Below the pieces are notes generated by a model. The model saw nothing but the letters and a program-made list of their open reading frames with translations. It did not search any database and was not told the origin of the DNA. Below, in pieces: positions 26,958 through 36,714 of a stretch of DNA of 64,000 bases. Numbering within the stretch: the first letter of the stretch is position 1; every line of letters begins with the position of its first letter. The DNA comes from Bacteroides sp. 519 (GTDB taxonomy: Bacteria > Bacteroidota > Bacteroidia > Bacteroidales > Bacteroidaceae), in contig NZ_QVMJ01000005.1 in NCBI RefSeq assembly GCF_010500955.1, positions 97,704 through 161,703 of the forward strand. Direction: 5' to 3'. The translations under genes and the position numbers were made by a program.

Positions 26958-27422
26958 TTAATATTCGTCACTTGCATATAGGTAATCAAATGTTGCCTGC
27001 TTGTAATCGAATATTTCATCAGGTTTAAAAAATCGGGTTAATTCAACAGCAGCGGTTTCGGGCGAATCGGATGTATGAACTATATTTTCCTGAAAGCTCA
27101 TACAGTAGTTACCCCGGATAGTTCCCGGTGCTGCCAGACGTCCGTTTGTTGGCCCAGCTAAAGCCCGGACAGCCTGAATAGCATCTACTCCTTCATAGCA
27201 GCATACAATGACTGGTGTTACCATCATTGCATCTTTTACTCGTTGAAAAAAGGGTTTTTCTTTTAGGTGGGAATAGTGCTCGCTTAGAACCTCATCATTC
27301 AGTTGCATCATTTTCATACCGGCCAATCTTAGACCTTTATGTTCAAAAATACGGGTAATTTCTCCTACCAGTCCTCTTTGCAGAGTACTAGGCTTTAAAA
27401 TAACCAGTGTCTTTTCTATCAT
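26958..27422 (-). CDS. ndk: nucleoside diphosphate kinase
   Basis: Ndk moves the terminal phosphate among nucleoside triphosphates. The 154 residues begin EKTLVILKPSTLQRGLVGEI and contain the phosphohistidine site NIVHTSDSPETA near 114-125 (usually NxxHGSDS, so Thr replaces Gly, a variant usual in this group). A stretch near 52-70 is longer than in classical Ndk, as in other Bacteroidetes. Cytosolic. It is followed without gap by the M23 peptidase gene and preceded by a long inverted repeat that separates it from recG. Confidence 0.94.
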   Translation of the reverse strand: MIEKTLVILKPSTLQRGLVGEITRIFEHKGLRLAGMKMMQLNDEVLSEHYSHLKEKPFFQRVKDAMMVTPVIVCCYEGVDAIQAVRALAGPTNGRLAAPGTIRGNYCMSFQENIVHTSDSPETAAVELTRFFKPDEIFDYKQATFDYLYASDEY

Positions 27423-27561
27423 AATCTTCCTGTATTGAAAGGTTCAAACTGTTGTTCTAATTTTAAAAAGTCGGTCAAAGATAATATTTCTATTTGAAAA
27501 AAGGCATATATTATTAACTTTTTTTCCATTTTATCGGTGAACAAAATGAATAATTCACATT

Positions 27562-27664
27562 GAGGAGGTAGAGTGAGGTAAAGGAGATAAAGGAGATAAA
27601 GTACCATGCGGCATCGAAAACTTTACCTCACTTTACCTCCTTTACCTCACTTTACCTCCTCACT
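27562..27664. repeat. long inverted repeat (GAGGTAAAG words) with CCATGCGGCATCG core
   Basis: The left arm (27562-27603) is built from GAGGTAGAGTGAGGTAAAG and GAGATAAAG; the right arm (about 27618-27664) from CTTTACCTCACTTTACCTCC and repeats. The two are near reverse complements. The core CCATGCGGCATCG lies at 27604-27616. It sits three bases downstream of the recG stop at 27668. Confidence 0.92.
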
Positions 27665-27667
27665 TTA

Positions 27668-29764
27668 TCAACTAATCGAAGCCCAGTTGACATTTGTTTT
27701 CCGAAGCGCTTTCAGCTGTTTCCATAATACCTGATTGGTTGGAGATGTAGCATCGGGATCATTGTCTACTATCTTCTGGGCAATATCACGTACATATTGT
27801 AGCAATTGTCCATCTTTGGCTATGTTGGCTATCTTAAGATCGAATGCAATACCGCTTTGTTTGGTTCCTTCGAGGTCGCCGGGGCCTCGCAGTTTCAAAT
27901 CGGCTTCGGCTATTTCGAAACCATCGTTTGTGCGTACCATAATCTCTAACCTTTTGCGGGTTTCCTCGGTTAGTTTATAGCTTGTTACAAGAATACAGTA
28001 AGATTGATCGGCACCACGCCCTACCCTTCCGCGCAACTGATGAAGTTGCGAAAGTCCAAAGCGTTCGGCGTTCTCAATTACCATGACAGATGCGTTGGGT
28101 ACATTTACTCCTACTTCGATTACTGTAGTGGCAACCATAATCTTGGCTTCGCCGGATACAAACAGTTGCATTTGTTCGTCTTTCTCGGCAGCTTTCATTT
28201 TACCGTGTACCTTACATATCTTATAATCGGGGAATTCACTCGATATCAGTTCGTATCCTTCTTCCAGATTTTTCAGATCAATCTTTTCACTTTCTTTTAT
28301 CAAAGGGTACACAATATATATCTGACGCCCCGCCTCAATCTGTTTATGAATAAATTGAAAAAGACTCTCGCGGCGGTTATCAAATTGATGCCGGGTTTCT
28401 ATTGGCTTTCTTCCGGGTGGCAGTTCATCTATTACAGATACATCCAGATCACCATATACTGTCATGGCCAATGTACGGGGAATAGGTGTTGCAGTCATTA
28501 CCAATACATGCGGTGGATTTACGTTTTTCATCCACAGGCGGGCACGTTGGGCAACGCCAAACCGGTGCTGTTCATCAACCACTACCAAACCTAAAGACGA
28601 GAAATTTACAGTATCCTCTATAACAGCATGGGTGCCGATAAGTATATGAATATCGCCTGTTAACAACCCTTTGTGAATAGCTTCCCTCTTTTTCCCTTTG
28701 ATGGAACCGGTTAATAACTCAACCCGTATATCCATACCAAACAAAAATTCCTTGATGGTTTCGAAATGTTGATTGGCTAGTATTTCGGTAGGTGCCATCA
28801 TACAAGCCTGATAGCCATTGTCAAGGGCAATGAGCATACTCATCAGTGCTACAAGGGTTTTTCCGCTACCTACATCTCCTTGCAACAAACGGTTCATTTG
28901 TTTGCCGCAACCTGTATCGTAACGAATTTCTTTCAACACTCTTTTCTGGGCATTGGTTAGTGCAAAGGGGAGGTTTTGTGAGTAAAAGGTATTAAATATT
29001 TTTCCTACAGACTTAAATACAAATCCGCGGTACTTCTTTTGGCGATCGCGCGAATAGCGCAGAATATTTAATTGTATATAGAATAATTCTTCAAACTTAA
29101 ACCGGTACTGAGCCTTCCGAAGCATTTCGGGATTAGAGGGAAAATGAATATTCCACATAGCCTCGGTAAGAGACATCAGATGATGCTCGGCTATCAATTC
29201 GTCCGACAATGTTTCCGGGAGGGGTCCTTGCATCTGTTGAAGAACTGTGGACATCATTTTTTGTATCGCATGCGAGTTTAAGAAACTTCGCTTCATCTTC
29301 TCGGTGGTATTATAATAAGGTTGCAACCCCATAGAAGATAGTGAAAGTTCGGAAGCATTGTCTATATCAGGATGGGCAATATTGATTCTACCATTAAATG
29401 CGGTAGGTTTGCCAAAAACAATGTATTTTGTTCCTATTTTATATTTATTGAGAATGTATTTTATTCCCTGAAACCATACCAGGTCTACCACACCGGTGCC
29501 ATCGGAAAAGTGAGCAATCAGGCGCCGCTGACGTCCTTCGCCTAATGTTTCGAAACCCAGTATTTCTCCTTTCAACTGAATATAGGGCATATTACCGTCG
29601 ATTTCGTGAACATAGTAAATCCGGCTACGGTCAACGTATTTATAAGGGAAATAATAAAGTAAGTCGTGTAAGGAGTAGACTTCTAATTCCTTATTCAGTA
29701 AAGCCGCTTTTTGTGGCCCTACTCCCGAGAGGTATTTTATATCGCGTGTACTTAAATCGAACAT
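27668..29764 (-). CDS. recG: ATP-dependent DNA helicase RecG
   Basis: RecG remodels stalled forks and Holliday junctions. The 698-residue protein has the N-terminal wedge/OB domain ([17 protein letters not shown] at 12-28; [20 protein letters not shown]), Walker [16 protein letters not shown] near 291-305, the DExH box VVDEQHRFG near 391-399, [16 protein letters not shown], and the C-terminal helicase motifs [14 protein letters not shown] and [15 protein letters not shown], closed by the RecG-type [16 protein letters not shown]. Length is normal. It overlaps ispD by 13 bases and is the last gene before a long inverted repeat. Confidence 0.96.
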   Translation of the reverse strand: MFDLSTRDIKYLSGVGPQKAALLNKELEVYSLHDLLYYFPYKYVDRSRIYYVHEIDGNMPYIQLKGEILGFETLGEGRQRRLIAHFSDGTGVVDLVWFQGIKYILNKYKIGTKYIVFGKPTAFNGRINIAHPDIDNASELSLSSMGLQPYYNTTEKMKRSFLNSHAIQKMMSTVLQQMQGPLPETLSDELIAEHHLMSLTEAMWNIHFPSNPEMLRKAQYRFKFEELFYIQLNILRYSRDRQKKYRGFVFKSVGKIFNTFYSQNLPFALTNAQKRVLKEIRYDTGCGKQMNRLLQGDVGSGKTLVALMSMLIALDNGYQACMMAPTEILANQHFETIKEFLFGMDIRVELLTGSIKGKKREAIHKGLLTGDIHILIGTHAVIEDTVNFSSLGLVVVDEQHRFGVAQRARLWMKNVNPPHVLVMTATPIPRTLAMTVYGDLDVSVIDELPPGRKPIETRHQFDNRRESLFQFIHKQIEAGRQIYIVYPLIKESEKIDLKNLEEGYELISSEFPDYKICKVHGKMKAAEKDEQMQLFVSGEAKIMVATTVIEVGVNVPNASVMVIENAERFGLSQLHQLRGRVGRGADQSYCILVTSYKLTEETRKRLEIMVRTNDGFEIAEADLKLRGPGDLEGTKQSGIAFDLKIANIAKDGQLLQYVRDIAQKIVDNDPDATSPTNQVLWKQLKALRKTNVNWASIS

Positions 29765-30426
29765 TCCAATAGTGCATTGGCTATTTTCAGGTCAAACGGT
29801 GTAGTTATTTTAATGTTTTCGCGGTTTCCTTCCGTCAGATGTATGGCTATTCCTATTGCTTCTACTACAGAGGCATCGTCGGTGAACGCATCGGTATATG
29901 GTTGATTGTAGGCTTGCTTTAAAAGAGTACTATTGAATACCTGCGGGGTTTGAACCAGTTTGTACTGATCCCGGTTTACTGTAATACTGCCGGCATCTTC
30001 TATTTTCCGAACTGTTTCAACAACTCCGATAACAGGAACTACAGCTTTGTGTTTGGCAGCTAAAGTATAACAGTTTTCAATAACCTGCTGTGATACAAAA
30101 GGACGAACACCATCGTGCACACCAACTAAGCCATCATTATCTACATACTGTAATCCGTTTTTCACGGAGTGATAGCGTGTTTCGCCTCCATCGGCTATTA
30201 TATGAGGAATAGCAAAATTATGTTCCTTGCATAACCCCTTCCAATACTCCTGTTGCGAAAGGGGTAATACAAGAATTATTTTAATATCCTTATTATATAG
30301 ATAAAAGGCTTCGATTGTGTACATCAGTACTGGTTTACCCGTACCAATGGGAATAAATTGCTTGGGTAATTCTCCTCCCATGCGTAACCCTTTGCCACCG
30401 GCAACAATCAAAGCGTATTTCATCAT
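29752..30426 (-). CDS. ispD: 2-C-methyl-D-erythritol 4-phosphate cytidylyltransferase
   Basis: IspD couples CTP to methylerythritol phosphate in the non-mevalonate isoprenoid pathway. The 224-residue protein has the nucleotide-binding start [20 protein letters not shown] (5-24), [10 protein letters not shown] near 103-112, and the C-terminal [11 protein letters not shown] and [13 protein letters not shown] segments. All signature blocks are present. It starts two bases after the DJ-1 gene ends and overlaps recG, so the three are coupled. Confidence 0.95.
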   Translation of the reverse strand: MMKYALIVAGGKGLRMGGELPKQFIPIGTGKPVLMYTIEAFYLYNKDIKIILVLPLSQQEYWKGLCKEHNFAIPHIIADGGETRYHSVKNGLQYVDNDGLVGVHDGVRPFVSQQVIENCYTLAAKHKAVVPVIGVVETVRKIEDAGSITVNRDQYKLVQTPQVFNSTLLKQAYNQPYTDAFTDDASVVEAIGIAIHLTEGNRENIKITTPFDLKIANALLECSI

Positions 30427-30428
30427 AA

Positions 30429-30977
30429 TTATTTAATACACATTGCTTCAACAAGTTCGGCAACCTTTTCTTTACCACAAAGTTTATCAACAACAGTCAA
30501 AGCGAAGTCCATAGCAGCACCCGGGCCTTTGCCTGTTATAATGTTGCCATCCACTTCTACCATTTCTCCGGTACAGTTAGCGCCTTCCATATATTGTTCG
30601 AAGCCGGGATAGCAGGTTACGGTCTTTCCCTTAGCTAGTCCAAGTTTTCCAAACACCATAGGAGCGGCACAGATGGCTGCTACCGGTTTATTGGCTTTAA
30701 AGAATTCTGTAACAAGTGCTTTCAAACCTTCGTGATTAGATAATGTACCTGCACCGGGCATTCCACCAGGAAGCAACAATAGATCTGCATCAGCAAAATC
30801 ATTATCTTTAAAGAAAGAATCGCATACAACAGGAACATCATGAGCGCCCATAACAACTTCTTTGTCTGTTATACTAACCATTTCTACATTCAGGCTGGCG
30901 CGTCTTAAAACATCAATTGATGTGAGGGCTTCGATTTCTTCGAAACCGTCAGCAAAGAAAACATAAATAGTACTCAT
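30429..30977 (-). CDS. DJ-1/PfpI family protein (YajL-like)
   Basis: The 182-residue protein has the DJ-1 fold: [20 protein letters not shown] near 6-25 with the conserved Glu, [14 protein letters not shown], and the nucleophile elbow [15 protein letters not shown] near 98-112 with the reactive Cys. The group includes YajL, which protects thiols and repairs glycated residues; which activity applies here cannot be read from sequence. It lies between tonB and ispD on one minus-strand run and is cytosolic. Confidence 0.88.
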   Translation of the reverse strand: MSTIYVFFADGFEEIEALTSIDVLRRASLNVEMVSITDKEVVMGAHDVPVVCDSFFKDNDFADADLLLLPGGMPGAGTLSNHEGLKALVTEFFKANKPVAAICAAPMVFGKLGLAKGKTVTCYPGFEQYMEGANCTGEMVEVDGNIITGKGPGAAMDFALTVVDKLCGKEKVAELVEAMCIK

Positions 30978-31012
30978 AAGCCAATTTTTTTATTTACGAT
31001 TAGACGATTAAA

Positions 31013-31825
31013 CTATTTAAATTCAAATATATAAGTAATCGTCCCCATTTGGTTATCTACCCTGTTCACAGCGTTGAAGCGTGCTTTTTTGGCTGCTTCT
31101 TCGGCTGCTTTGCGTAATTGGGGGTTAACCGTATTTGTTAATCTGTTAATGCTGGTAGCTACCACGTAGCCTCCGGGATTAACAGTTATATTTACTACAA
31201 CTTTTCCTTCTTCCTGAAGGTTAACTACCGGAACAGGTAATTTACCACCACCAAATAAAGAACGTCCATCCAAATCAAAACCACTAGAACCTCCACTTTT
31301 TGCATTCGATGAATTGTCTGATGGGGTTCCTGTTGGTGTGCCTTGAATACCTTCGCCTGTGGTTTGTCCACGGCTACCCATTTCCGAACCTTTGTTAAAA
31401 GCACCTGTCACAAGTTTATTGGCTGCTTCGGCTGCTGCTTTTCTTTCTTTCTCGGCTTTCTCTTCTTGCAATCGTTTAGCCTCGGCTGCTTTTTCGGCAG
31501 CTGTTTTCTCCGGTTTGGGTTTTTCTTCCGTTTTCTTGGGTTCAACAACTACGGTTTCTTCTTCGGTCTGGGTAATAAGATCCTGTTCGGATGGAAGTTC
31601 GGGAGTAACTCCTTCGTTTGGTTGCGATATCACATCTACCTCTACAAGGGTTGAAGGTTCAACTGCTCCTAAGGCTTCTTCTGCATTACCCATTACTACT
31701 TGTACCCCACTCTCCTCCTCTCTTTCGGGAGCAGTGATAACCATAAAGAGCAAAAGAGCAATAATAGCCACATGCACCAGTACTGCACCGATCATTCCTA
31801 TGTATTTCCCTTTCTGATCTCTCAT
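31013..31825 (-). CDS. TonB family energy transducer
   Basis: The 270-residue protein spans the periplasm and passes proton-motive energy to outer-membrane receptors such as SusC. It has one N-terminal membrane segment (MIGAVLVHVAIIALLLFMVI, about 11-30), a long acidic, Lys/Glu/Ala-rich linker (residues 70-140, with the coil AEKAAEAKRLQEEKAEKERK), a Gly/Ser-rich stretch, and a C-terminal TonB/TolA-like domain (VVVNITVNPGGYVVATS, then LRKAAEEAAKKARFN). The Pro content of the linker is low, so it could serve a Tol-like role. Its ATG overlaps the exbD stop in TAATG. Confidence 0.88.
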   Translation of the reverse strand: MRDQKGKYIGMIGAVLVHVAIIALLLFMVITAPEREEESGVQVVMGNAEEALGAVEPSTLVEVDVISQPNEGVTPELPSEQDLITQTEEETVVVEPKKTEEKPKPEKTAAEKAAEAKRLQEEKAEKERKAAAEAANKLVTGAFNKGSEMGSRGQTTGEGIQGTPTGTPSDNSSNAKSGGSSGFDLDGRSLFGGGKLPVPVVNLQEEGKVVVNITVNPGGYVVATSINRLTNTVNPQLRKAAEEAAKKARFNAVNRVDNQMGTITYIFEFK

Positions 31826-32238
31826 TATTTTTTCTCCGGTGGTCGTGTAGCCAACACCATTTTAAACTGGTTTTCGTTAGCTATATTCAATACTTTAACA
31901 ATCTCTCTGTATGGAACAGATTCGTCGGCATACAGTGCAATATACATTTCGGGTTCTTTCAAAGCCGAGCTTTGAAGAAAGAAAGTCAGGTCTTCCTCAG
32001 CAAGCGCTTGCTCTTTCTCATTACCGAAAGCTGCAAAATAGTTAAGATCTTTGTCTATAATTACCCGTGTTAACGGTTTTGCCGAAGTTTGTTGCTTTCC
32101 TTGTGGTAACAGAACCTTGATGGCATTTGGCGATACTACTGTTGAAGTTATCATAAAGAAGATAAGCAACAGAAAGATAACATCCGTCATTGATGCCATA
32201 CTGAAAGCAGGTGATATTTTATTTCTTCGTTTTAGCAT
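31825..32238 (-). CDS. ExbD/TolR family biopolymer transport protein
   Basis: ExbD works with ExbB/TolQ to power TonB. From the ATG at 32238 it has 137 residues: MLKRRNKISPAFSMASMTDV, one membrane helix (VIFLLLIFFMITSTVV) with the functional Asp just before it (TDVIF), and a periplasmic domain ending EIVKVLNIANENQFKMVLAT. The frame is open upstream to 32325, but those 29 codons only translate the inverted repeat at 32243-32338, so the shorter start is right. It sits between ExbB-like and TonB-like genes and overlaps the latter. Confidence 0.93.
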   Translation of the reverse strand: MLKRRNKISPAFSMASMTDVIFLLLIFFMITSTVVSPNAIKVLLPQGKQQTSAKPLTRVIIDKDLNYFAAFGNEKEQALAEEDLTFFLQSSALKEPEMYIALYADESVPYREIVKVLNIANENQFKMVLATRPPEKK

Positions 32239-32242
32239 TTTT

Positions 32243-32338
32243 TGAGTATTGAGTGGTGAGTGGTGAGTTATGAGTGGTGAGTTATGAGTTAAAGAATCAT
32301 GCGGCATCGTTAACTCATAACTCAAAACTCATAACTCA
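32243..32338. repeat. long inverted repeat (GAGTTATGAGT words) with TCATGCGGCATCG core
   Basis: The left arm (GAGTATTGAGTGGTGAGTGG, then GAGTTATGAG words) mirrors the right arm (TAACTCATAACTCAAAACTC, ATAACTCATT). The core TCATGCGGCATCG is at 32297-32309. It fills the gap between the ExbB-like stop (32339) and the ExbD start, inside an operon, so it does not end transcription completely. Confidence 0.9.
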
Positions 32339-33055
32339 TTACTTCCTTGCCGGTTCATTAAGTAAATCCATGAAAGCCATTGTTTTGGATTCCATTTTGT
32401 TTACTACTCCATTAACCAGGGTTACTAAGTAGTTATAGGCAAACATGGCGATGATACCTACAATCAAACCTCCTACAGTGGTAATCATTGCTTCGTAAAT
32501 ACCACCCGATAGAACAGTTATATCAATATTGTTTCCGGCACTGGCCATTTCGTAAAAGGCGCGTACCATACCGGTTACTGTTCCAAGGAAACCAATCATA
32601 GGAGCACCTCCGGAGATGGTTGCCATAATAGTAAGTCCTTTTTCCAGTTTAGCTACCTCCATGTTACCTACATTTTCGATAGCTGCCTGAATATCGTTTA
32701 CCGGACGTCCTAAACGGTTGATTCCTTTTTCAATCATCCGGGCCGACGGGGTATTTACCCGTTCACAATAATTGAGTGCCGATTTAATTTCGCCACTAAG
32801 CATATAGTCTTTAATACGATCCATAAAGTCGGGATCTTCTTTTCCGGCTTTACGAATCACATAGATTCTTTCGAATAAGATATAAAAGCAGATTACCGAT
32901 AGTACAGCCAGTACAATCATTATCCATCCTCCCTTTATTGCCATATCGAGCATATTCATTTTTTCGGGAGTTACCGGTGTTAGTATCGGATTTTCAGTAG
33001 CTAAGGAGTCAGCTAGGTTTGTGCCCACCTGGGCCAGCATGATTAACAGATTCAT
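32339..33055 (-). CDS. MotA/TolQ/ExbB family proton channel protein
   Basis: The 238-residue inner-membrane protein has a short N-terminal lead, a first membrane helix ([20 protein letters not shown], about 43-62), a cytosolic region and two more helices in the conserved block [20 protein letters not shown] (about 148-167) and [16 protein letters not shown] near 195-211. This block is the family signature. With ExbD-like and TonB-like partners downstream it should form the motor that energises outer-membrane transport. Its start overlaps the pdxJ stop by four bases. Confidence 0.93.
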   Translation of the reverse strand: MNLLIMLAQVGTNLADSLATENPILTPVTPEKMNMLDMAIKGGWIMIVLAVLSVICFYILFERIYVIRKAGKEDPDFMDRIKDYMLSGEIKSALNYCERVNTPSARMIEKGINRLGRPVNDIQAAIENVGNMEVAKLEKGLTIMATISGGAPMIGFLGTVTGMVRAFYEMASAGNNIDITVLSGGIYEAMITTVGGLIVGIIAMFAYNYLVTLVNGVVNKMESKTMAFMDLLNEPARK

Positions 33056-33768
33056 TTAGTTAGGCATTTTTTATATTCTTGAATAGTTTTTTCTAACCCC
33101 AGATAAAGCGCATCACTAATCAGTGCATGGCCAATGGATACTTCGTCCAACCAGGGGATATTAACATATAAATAGTTCAGATTTTCCAGGCTCAGATCAT
33201 GTCCGGCATTCAATCCCATTCCTAAGCTACGGGTAATTTTTGCTGCTTCAACAAAAGGCATCAGTGCTTCTTCCGGGTTTTTAGGATAAGCAGTGGCGTA
33301 AGGCTCGGTATATAACTCTACCCTATCAGCTCCGGCTTTTGCAGCATATTCAATCATTTCCTTATCGGGTGCTACAAAAACGGATGTACGGATATGGGCA
33401 CTTTTAAATATGTCTAATACTTCGGTTAGCAATTCTACATTCTTTTTAGTATCCCATCCGGAATTCGATGTAATTTGTGCAGGTAAATCGGGCACCAATG
33501 TTACCTGATTGGGTTTTACTTTTAATACAAGGTCGATAAACTCTTTATCGGGATAGCCTTCGATATTAAATTCGGTTCTAAGCAAAGGGCGAAGTTCGTA
33601 CACATCGCTTCTGCGTATATGTCTTTCGTCGGGTCTGGGATGAACGGTTATACCTTCGGCACCAAACTTTTCACAGTCTAATGCTACCTGAACCACATTT
33701 GGCACATTACCCCCACGGGCATTGCGTAAAGTCGCCACTTTGTTTATGTTTACACTTAATTTGGTCAT
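33052..33768 (-). CDS. pdxJ: pyridoxine 5'-phosphate synthase
   Basis: PdxJ joins 1-deoxyxylulose 5-phosphate and aminoacetone phosphate to make pyridoxine phosphate. From the ATG at 33768 it starts [20 protein letters not shown], the family N-terminus; three further codons upstream are possible. Other marks are [13 protein letters not shown] near 37-49, [22 protein letters not shown] near 152-160, [12 protein letters not shown] near 189-200 and the final [11 protein letters not shown]. The 238-residue length is normal. It leads the ExbB-ExbD-TonB run and diverges from nadK. Confidence 0.95.
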   Translation of the reverse strand: MTKLSVNINKVATLRNARGGNVPNVVQVALDCEKFGAEGITVHPRPDERHIRRSDVYELRPLLRTEFNIEGYPDKEFIDLVLKVKPNQVTLVPDLPAQITSNSGWDTKKNVELLTEVLDIFKSAHIRTSVFVAPDKEMIEYAAKAGADRVELYTEPYATAYPKNPEEALMPFVEAAKITRSLGMGLNAGHDLSLENLNYLYVNIPWLDEVSIGHALISDALYLGLEKTIQEYKKCLTK

Positions 33769-33851
33769 ATTCATCAAAGATTCACATCAAAATTACAAAA
33801 TTTTCTTTACCAGGGAGTATATATACAAAAAAAATCCCACTTTTGCACTAA

Positions 33852-33870
33852 ATTACATTGCAAATGTAAT
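33852..33870. promoter_or_regulatory. perfect dyad between pdxJ and nadK (candidate operator)
   Basis: ATTACATT-GCA-AATGTAAT is a perfect 8+3+8 dyad in the divergent gap, 63 bases before the nadK ATG. A dimeric repressor site is the simplest reading; none can be named. Confidence 0.35.
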
Positions 33871-33932
33871 ATGAATTATGTGATTTACGATTGAAATTAG
33901 GCTTATTTACCATTTTCACAAATCAAAATTAT

Positions 33933-34832
33933 ATGCGGTTTGCCATTTTTGGAAATACTTACCAGGCTCAGAAAGCCTTTCACACAAGAACCTTGCTCAA
34001 AGCACTTGAAAGCAGGGATGCAGAAATATTTATTGCCAGAGACTTTTATGAGTTTCTGGTATCTGAACTTAAATTAAACATAAAGGCAACCGGATTGTTT
34101 GATGAAAACAATTTCGATGCTGATATGGTAATCTGCATTGGTGGCGATGGTACTTTCCTCAAAGCAGCAAACCGGGTAGGCCGAAAAGGAATCCCCATTC
34201 TGGGAATCAATACAGGCCGATTGGGTTTTCTGGCGGATGTTTCGCCGGAAGAAATTGAGTCGACCATTGACGATATTTACCAGCAGCATTATACTATCGA
34301 AGAAAAAAGTGTTATTCAATTGGTGTGCGAGGATAATAAAATACTCCAAACGTCTCCTTATGCCTTAAATGAAATTGCGGTATTGAAACGTGATAGTTCG
34401 TCAATGATCACTATTCATACTTCTATTAATGGTGAAAATCTTATTACTTATCAGGCAGATGGTTTGATTCTGGCAACACCTACAGGCTCTACTGCTTATT
34501 CGTTGAGTGTTGGTGGCCCTATCTTAGTACCTCAACTAAATGCAATTACCATTACTCCGGTTGCTCCGCATAGTTTAAATGTTCGTCCTGTAGTTATCCG
34601 GGATGATTGGGAAATTACTTTAGACATTGAAAGCCGCAACCACAGTTTCTTAGTAGCTATTGATGGCCGGAATGAGACTTTGAAGGATAGTAATATTTTG
34701 ACTATAAGAAAAGCTGATTATATGATTAAAGTTGTAAAAAGAGCTGATCAAAGCTTTTTTAAAACACTAAGGGGTAAGATGATGTGGGGGATTGACAGTA
34801 GAGACGCAATGCATTGCGTCTCCACAGAATAA
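33933..34832 (+). CDS. nadK: NAD kinase
   Basis: NadK phosphorylates NAD to NADP. From ATG 33933 ([11 protein letters not shown], the usual start in this group) it has 299 residues. A start at 33891 is open but adds unconserved residues. Key motifs are [16 protein letters not shown] near 69-84, [16 protein letters not shown] near 89-104, [29 protein letters not shown] near 184-203 and SLNVRPVVI. The last residues after MMWGID are coded by an inserted palindrome (34798-34825), which also fixes the stop. The catalytic core is untouched. Confidence 0.94.
   Translation: MRFAIFGNTYQAQKAFHTRTLLKALESRDAEIFIARDFYEFLVSELKLNIKATGLFDENNFDADMVICIGGDGTFLKAANRVGRKGIPILGINTGRLGFLADVSPEEIESTIDDIYQQHYTIEEKSVIQLVCEDNKILQTSPYALNEIAVLKRDSSSMITIHTSINGENLITYQADGLILATPTGSTAYSLSVGGPILVPQLNAITITPVAPHSLNVRPVVIRDDWEITLDIESRNHSFLVAIDGRNETLKDSNILTIRKADYMIKVVKRADQSFFKTLRGKMMWGIDSRDAMHCVSTE
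34798..34825. repeat. GAGACGCAAT palindrome at the 3' end of nadK
   Basis: GTAGAGACGCAAT-GC-ATTGCGTCTCCAC is an almost perfect 28-base palindrome. It lies within the last codons of nadK and encodes SRDAMHCVS. Other copies are at 4393, 60229 and 60285. Confidence 0.9.
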
Positions 34833-34864
34833 CCTAGAATCACAAATAAAATTTATCAAGAAAT

Positions 34865-36595
34865 TTATCCATACAACTCCTCCAACTCCAATTTCTTAAT
34901 CCTCGACCGGATTGCCCCATTAGTACGTTCAAAGTGTACTGCCATTTCAGCAACACTTACACCATTGCAATACATGATAGTAAGTTCATCATCTAACTCG
35001 GTAGTCCAGGGCTCATATGCTTTTTTATGAATTGTTCTCTGTCTTTGAGGGATAAGTGGTGTTAAGTTTCCGGTTCGATAAATTTCATCTCCCAATACCT
35101 TAATGTTATCGGTTGGTAATGTTACAAGTGGTATCAACTCATCTGGTAAATAAAGTAAATTCTGGGCACGGGTAACAGCCACATACAGCAAATTTATTTC
35201 TTCATTTAGCTTTGCAGGGCTGATAGGTTCCTCATTTTCTCGCTCAGCTTCTTGTATTTGCTCTTCTTTTATAAAATCTGGTGTGAGTTCCACACAATCG
35301 TATTCCATACCTTTGCAGCGATGTACTGTCGAGAATATTACTTCTGCCTCATGTTTATCCTCATCGCTTACATGCTTACCTTTTAGTTCTTCCAATATCT
35401 GCGGCATTCGTCTGCCGTATTTTTTTACCATGTGCACCATCATTGATAACTGCATATCGCCTGTATTATCAATATACTCTTCCAGTTCGGCCATGCTTTT
35501 CATTGCACGAATCAATTTATCTCTGATTCGTTCCGGTTTGTTTAAGTACAGATTAAGGATATCATACAATGATGCACCTTCATCAGCATAAGTGTACGAA
35601 TTTATATTGCCTTCAAAATATATTTTCTTTACTTTACCCGATTCAATGGCATATTCAATAGCTTTCAGTAATAATCCTTGGTTGGTTCGGCCAATTACAG
35701 CTTTCGATGTGGTAGCTTGATTGTTGCCTTTACCTGTTATTTGTATGGATACAGGATTCCCGATATACGATTTCCAACCCAGATAGGTCATGGCCAGGTT
35801 TGCTAAATTCTGATTGAAACGGAAACTTACCGATAAATCGAAAGTACGAAAATCGACTTTCTCCATAGAGTTAACGGCAAATCTCCAGGCATATATTTGT
35901 TGATGAGTATCGCCCACAATAACTTTAATGGCCTTATCTTGTTTCAAAAACACATCGAGCATAGCAGGTGAAGCGTCCTGCCCTTCATCAAATAAAATAT
36001 AGTCGTAAGGAAGTAAGGGAGATGATAATTGAAATTGCTTCAAATAAAAATCGTGGGTTATTTCGATTTCACCTTTATACATAAGAGCCAGATACTCACG
36101 AGTTTTTTCCAGAATAAATTTATAACGGAACTTTACATAACCTCTTGCTTTTTCGTCCGAAACAATATCCAGATAATTGAGTTCACTAACCTTATTTTTA
36201 TTGCTGTTACAAAAGTAGGCTGCATATTTATCTACATGACTAGCTACAATGTAAGCATCTAGTCGACCAATCTTCTTGGTTAGCTCCAATATTTCTGCAA
36301 TCTCGTGACTTTTATATCCGTTTTTCTTAATCTTATAGCCTCTTCCATATACAACATAACTATATGCCAATGAGTGGGCTGTTTCTACCCTAACATTAGC
36401 CACTCCTAAATTACTGAATTTATAAACGGCCTCATTCTTTACCGATTTATTGAAAGCCAGATATAGGATTCTGCTGGTAGGGCGCGCTTTGGCATATTCT
36501 ATTATCGTTGTTGTTTTTCCGGATCCCGCAACAGCATTTATCTTTATATTACCTGTAGACTGAATAATAGCTAATTGTTGTGGTGTTAATGTCAT
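34865..36595 (-). CDS. UvrD/Rep-like superfamily 1 helicase with C-terminal Myb-like helix-turn-helix
   Basis: A 576-residue ATP-dependent helicase. The Q motif LTPQQLAIIQS and Walker A AVAGSGKTTTIIEYA (20-34) open the protein. Further motifs are FDEGQDASPAMLD (DEGQD box), GDTHQQIYAWR, STVHRCKGMEYDCVEL and LLYVAVTRAQNLLYL. It is shorter than UvrD/PcrA (about 720) because the 1B/2B inserts are small, closer to the F-box helicase-like group. The last 45 residues (TTELDDELTIMYCNGVSVAE, FERTNGAIRSRIKKL) look like a SANT/Myb or GcrA-type DNA-binding unit, unusual for such helicases. Stand-alone gene; repair or mobile-element role cannot be decided. Confidence 0.85.
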   Translation of the reverse strand: MTLTPQQLAIIQSTGNIKINAVAGSGKTTTIIEYAKARPTSRILYLAFNKSVKNEAVYKFSNLGVANVRVETAHSLAYSYVVYGRGYKIKKNGYKSHEIAEILELTKKIGRLDAYIVASHVDKYAAYFCNSNKNKVSELNYLDIVSDEKARGYVKFRYKFILEKTREYLALMYKGEIEITHDFYLKQFQLSSPLLPYDYILFDEGQDASPAMLDVFLKQDKAIKVIVGDTHQQIYAWRFAVNSMEKVDFRTFDLSVSFRFNQNLANLAMTYLGWKSYIGNPVSIQITGKGNNQATTSKAVIGRTNQGLLLKAIEYAIESGKVKKIYFEGNINSYTYADEGASLYDILNLYLNKPERIRDKLIRAMKSMAELEEYIDNTGDMQLSMMVHMVKKYGRRMPQILEELKGKHVSDEDKHEAEVIFSTVHRCKGMEYDCVELTPDFIKEEQIQEAERENEEPISPAKLNEEINLLYVAVTRAQNLLYLPDELIPLVTLPTDNIKVLGDEIYRTGNLTPLIPQRQRTIHKKAYEPWTTELDDELTIMYCNGVSVAEMAVHFERTNGAIRSRIKKLELEELYG

Positions 36596-36665
36596 CTGAT
36601 TGTTTTTTCGATTAATCTGACAACAAACTTAGATAAAATCTTCGATTTATAAAAACATTCACCAC

Positions 36666-36714
36666 AGTACACAGAGGACACAGAGTTTGTTTTTTCCTCT
36701 GTGTCCTCTGTACT
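36666..36714. repeat. inverted repeat of CACAGAGGACACAGAG words
   Basis: AGTACACAGAGGACACAGAG (36666-36685) mirrors CTCTGTGTCCTCTGTACT (36697-36714) with a T-rich loop. It starts directly at the DUF5723 stop (36715) and, on the minus strand, could end that transcript. Related to the element at 23211. Confidence 0.85.

Noticed and set aside
32239..32325. N-terminal extension of the ExbD-like protein by 29 residues
   Set aside because: The extension reads the inverted repeat 32243-32338 and is not like ExbD; MLKRRNKIS at 32238 is the family start.
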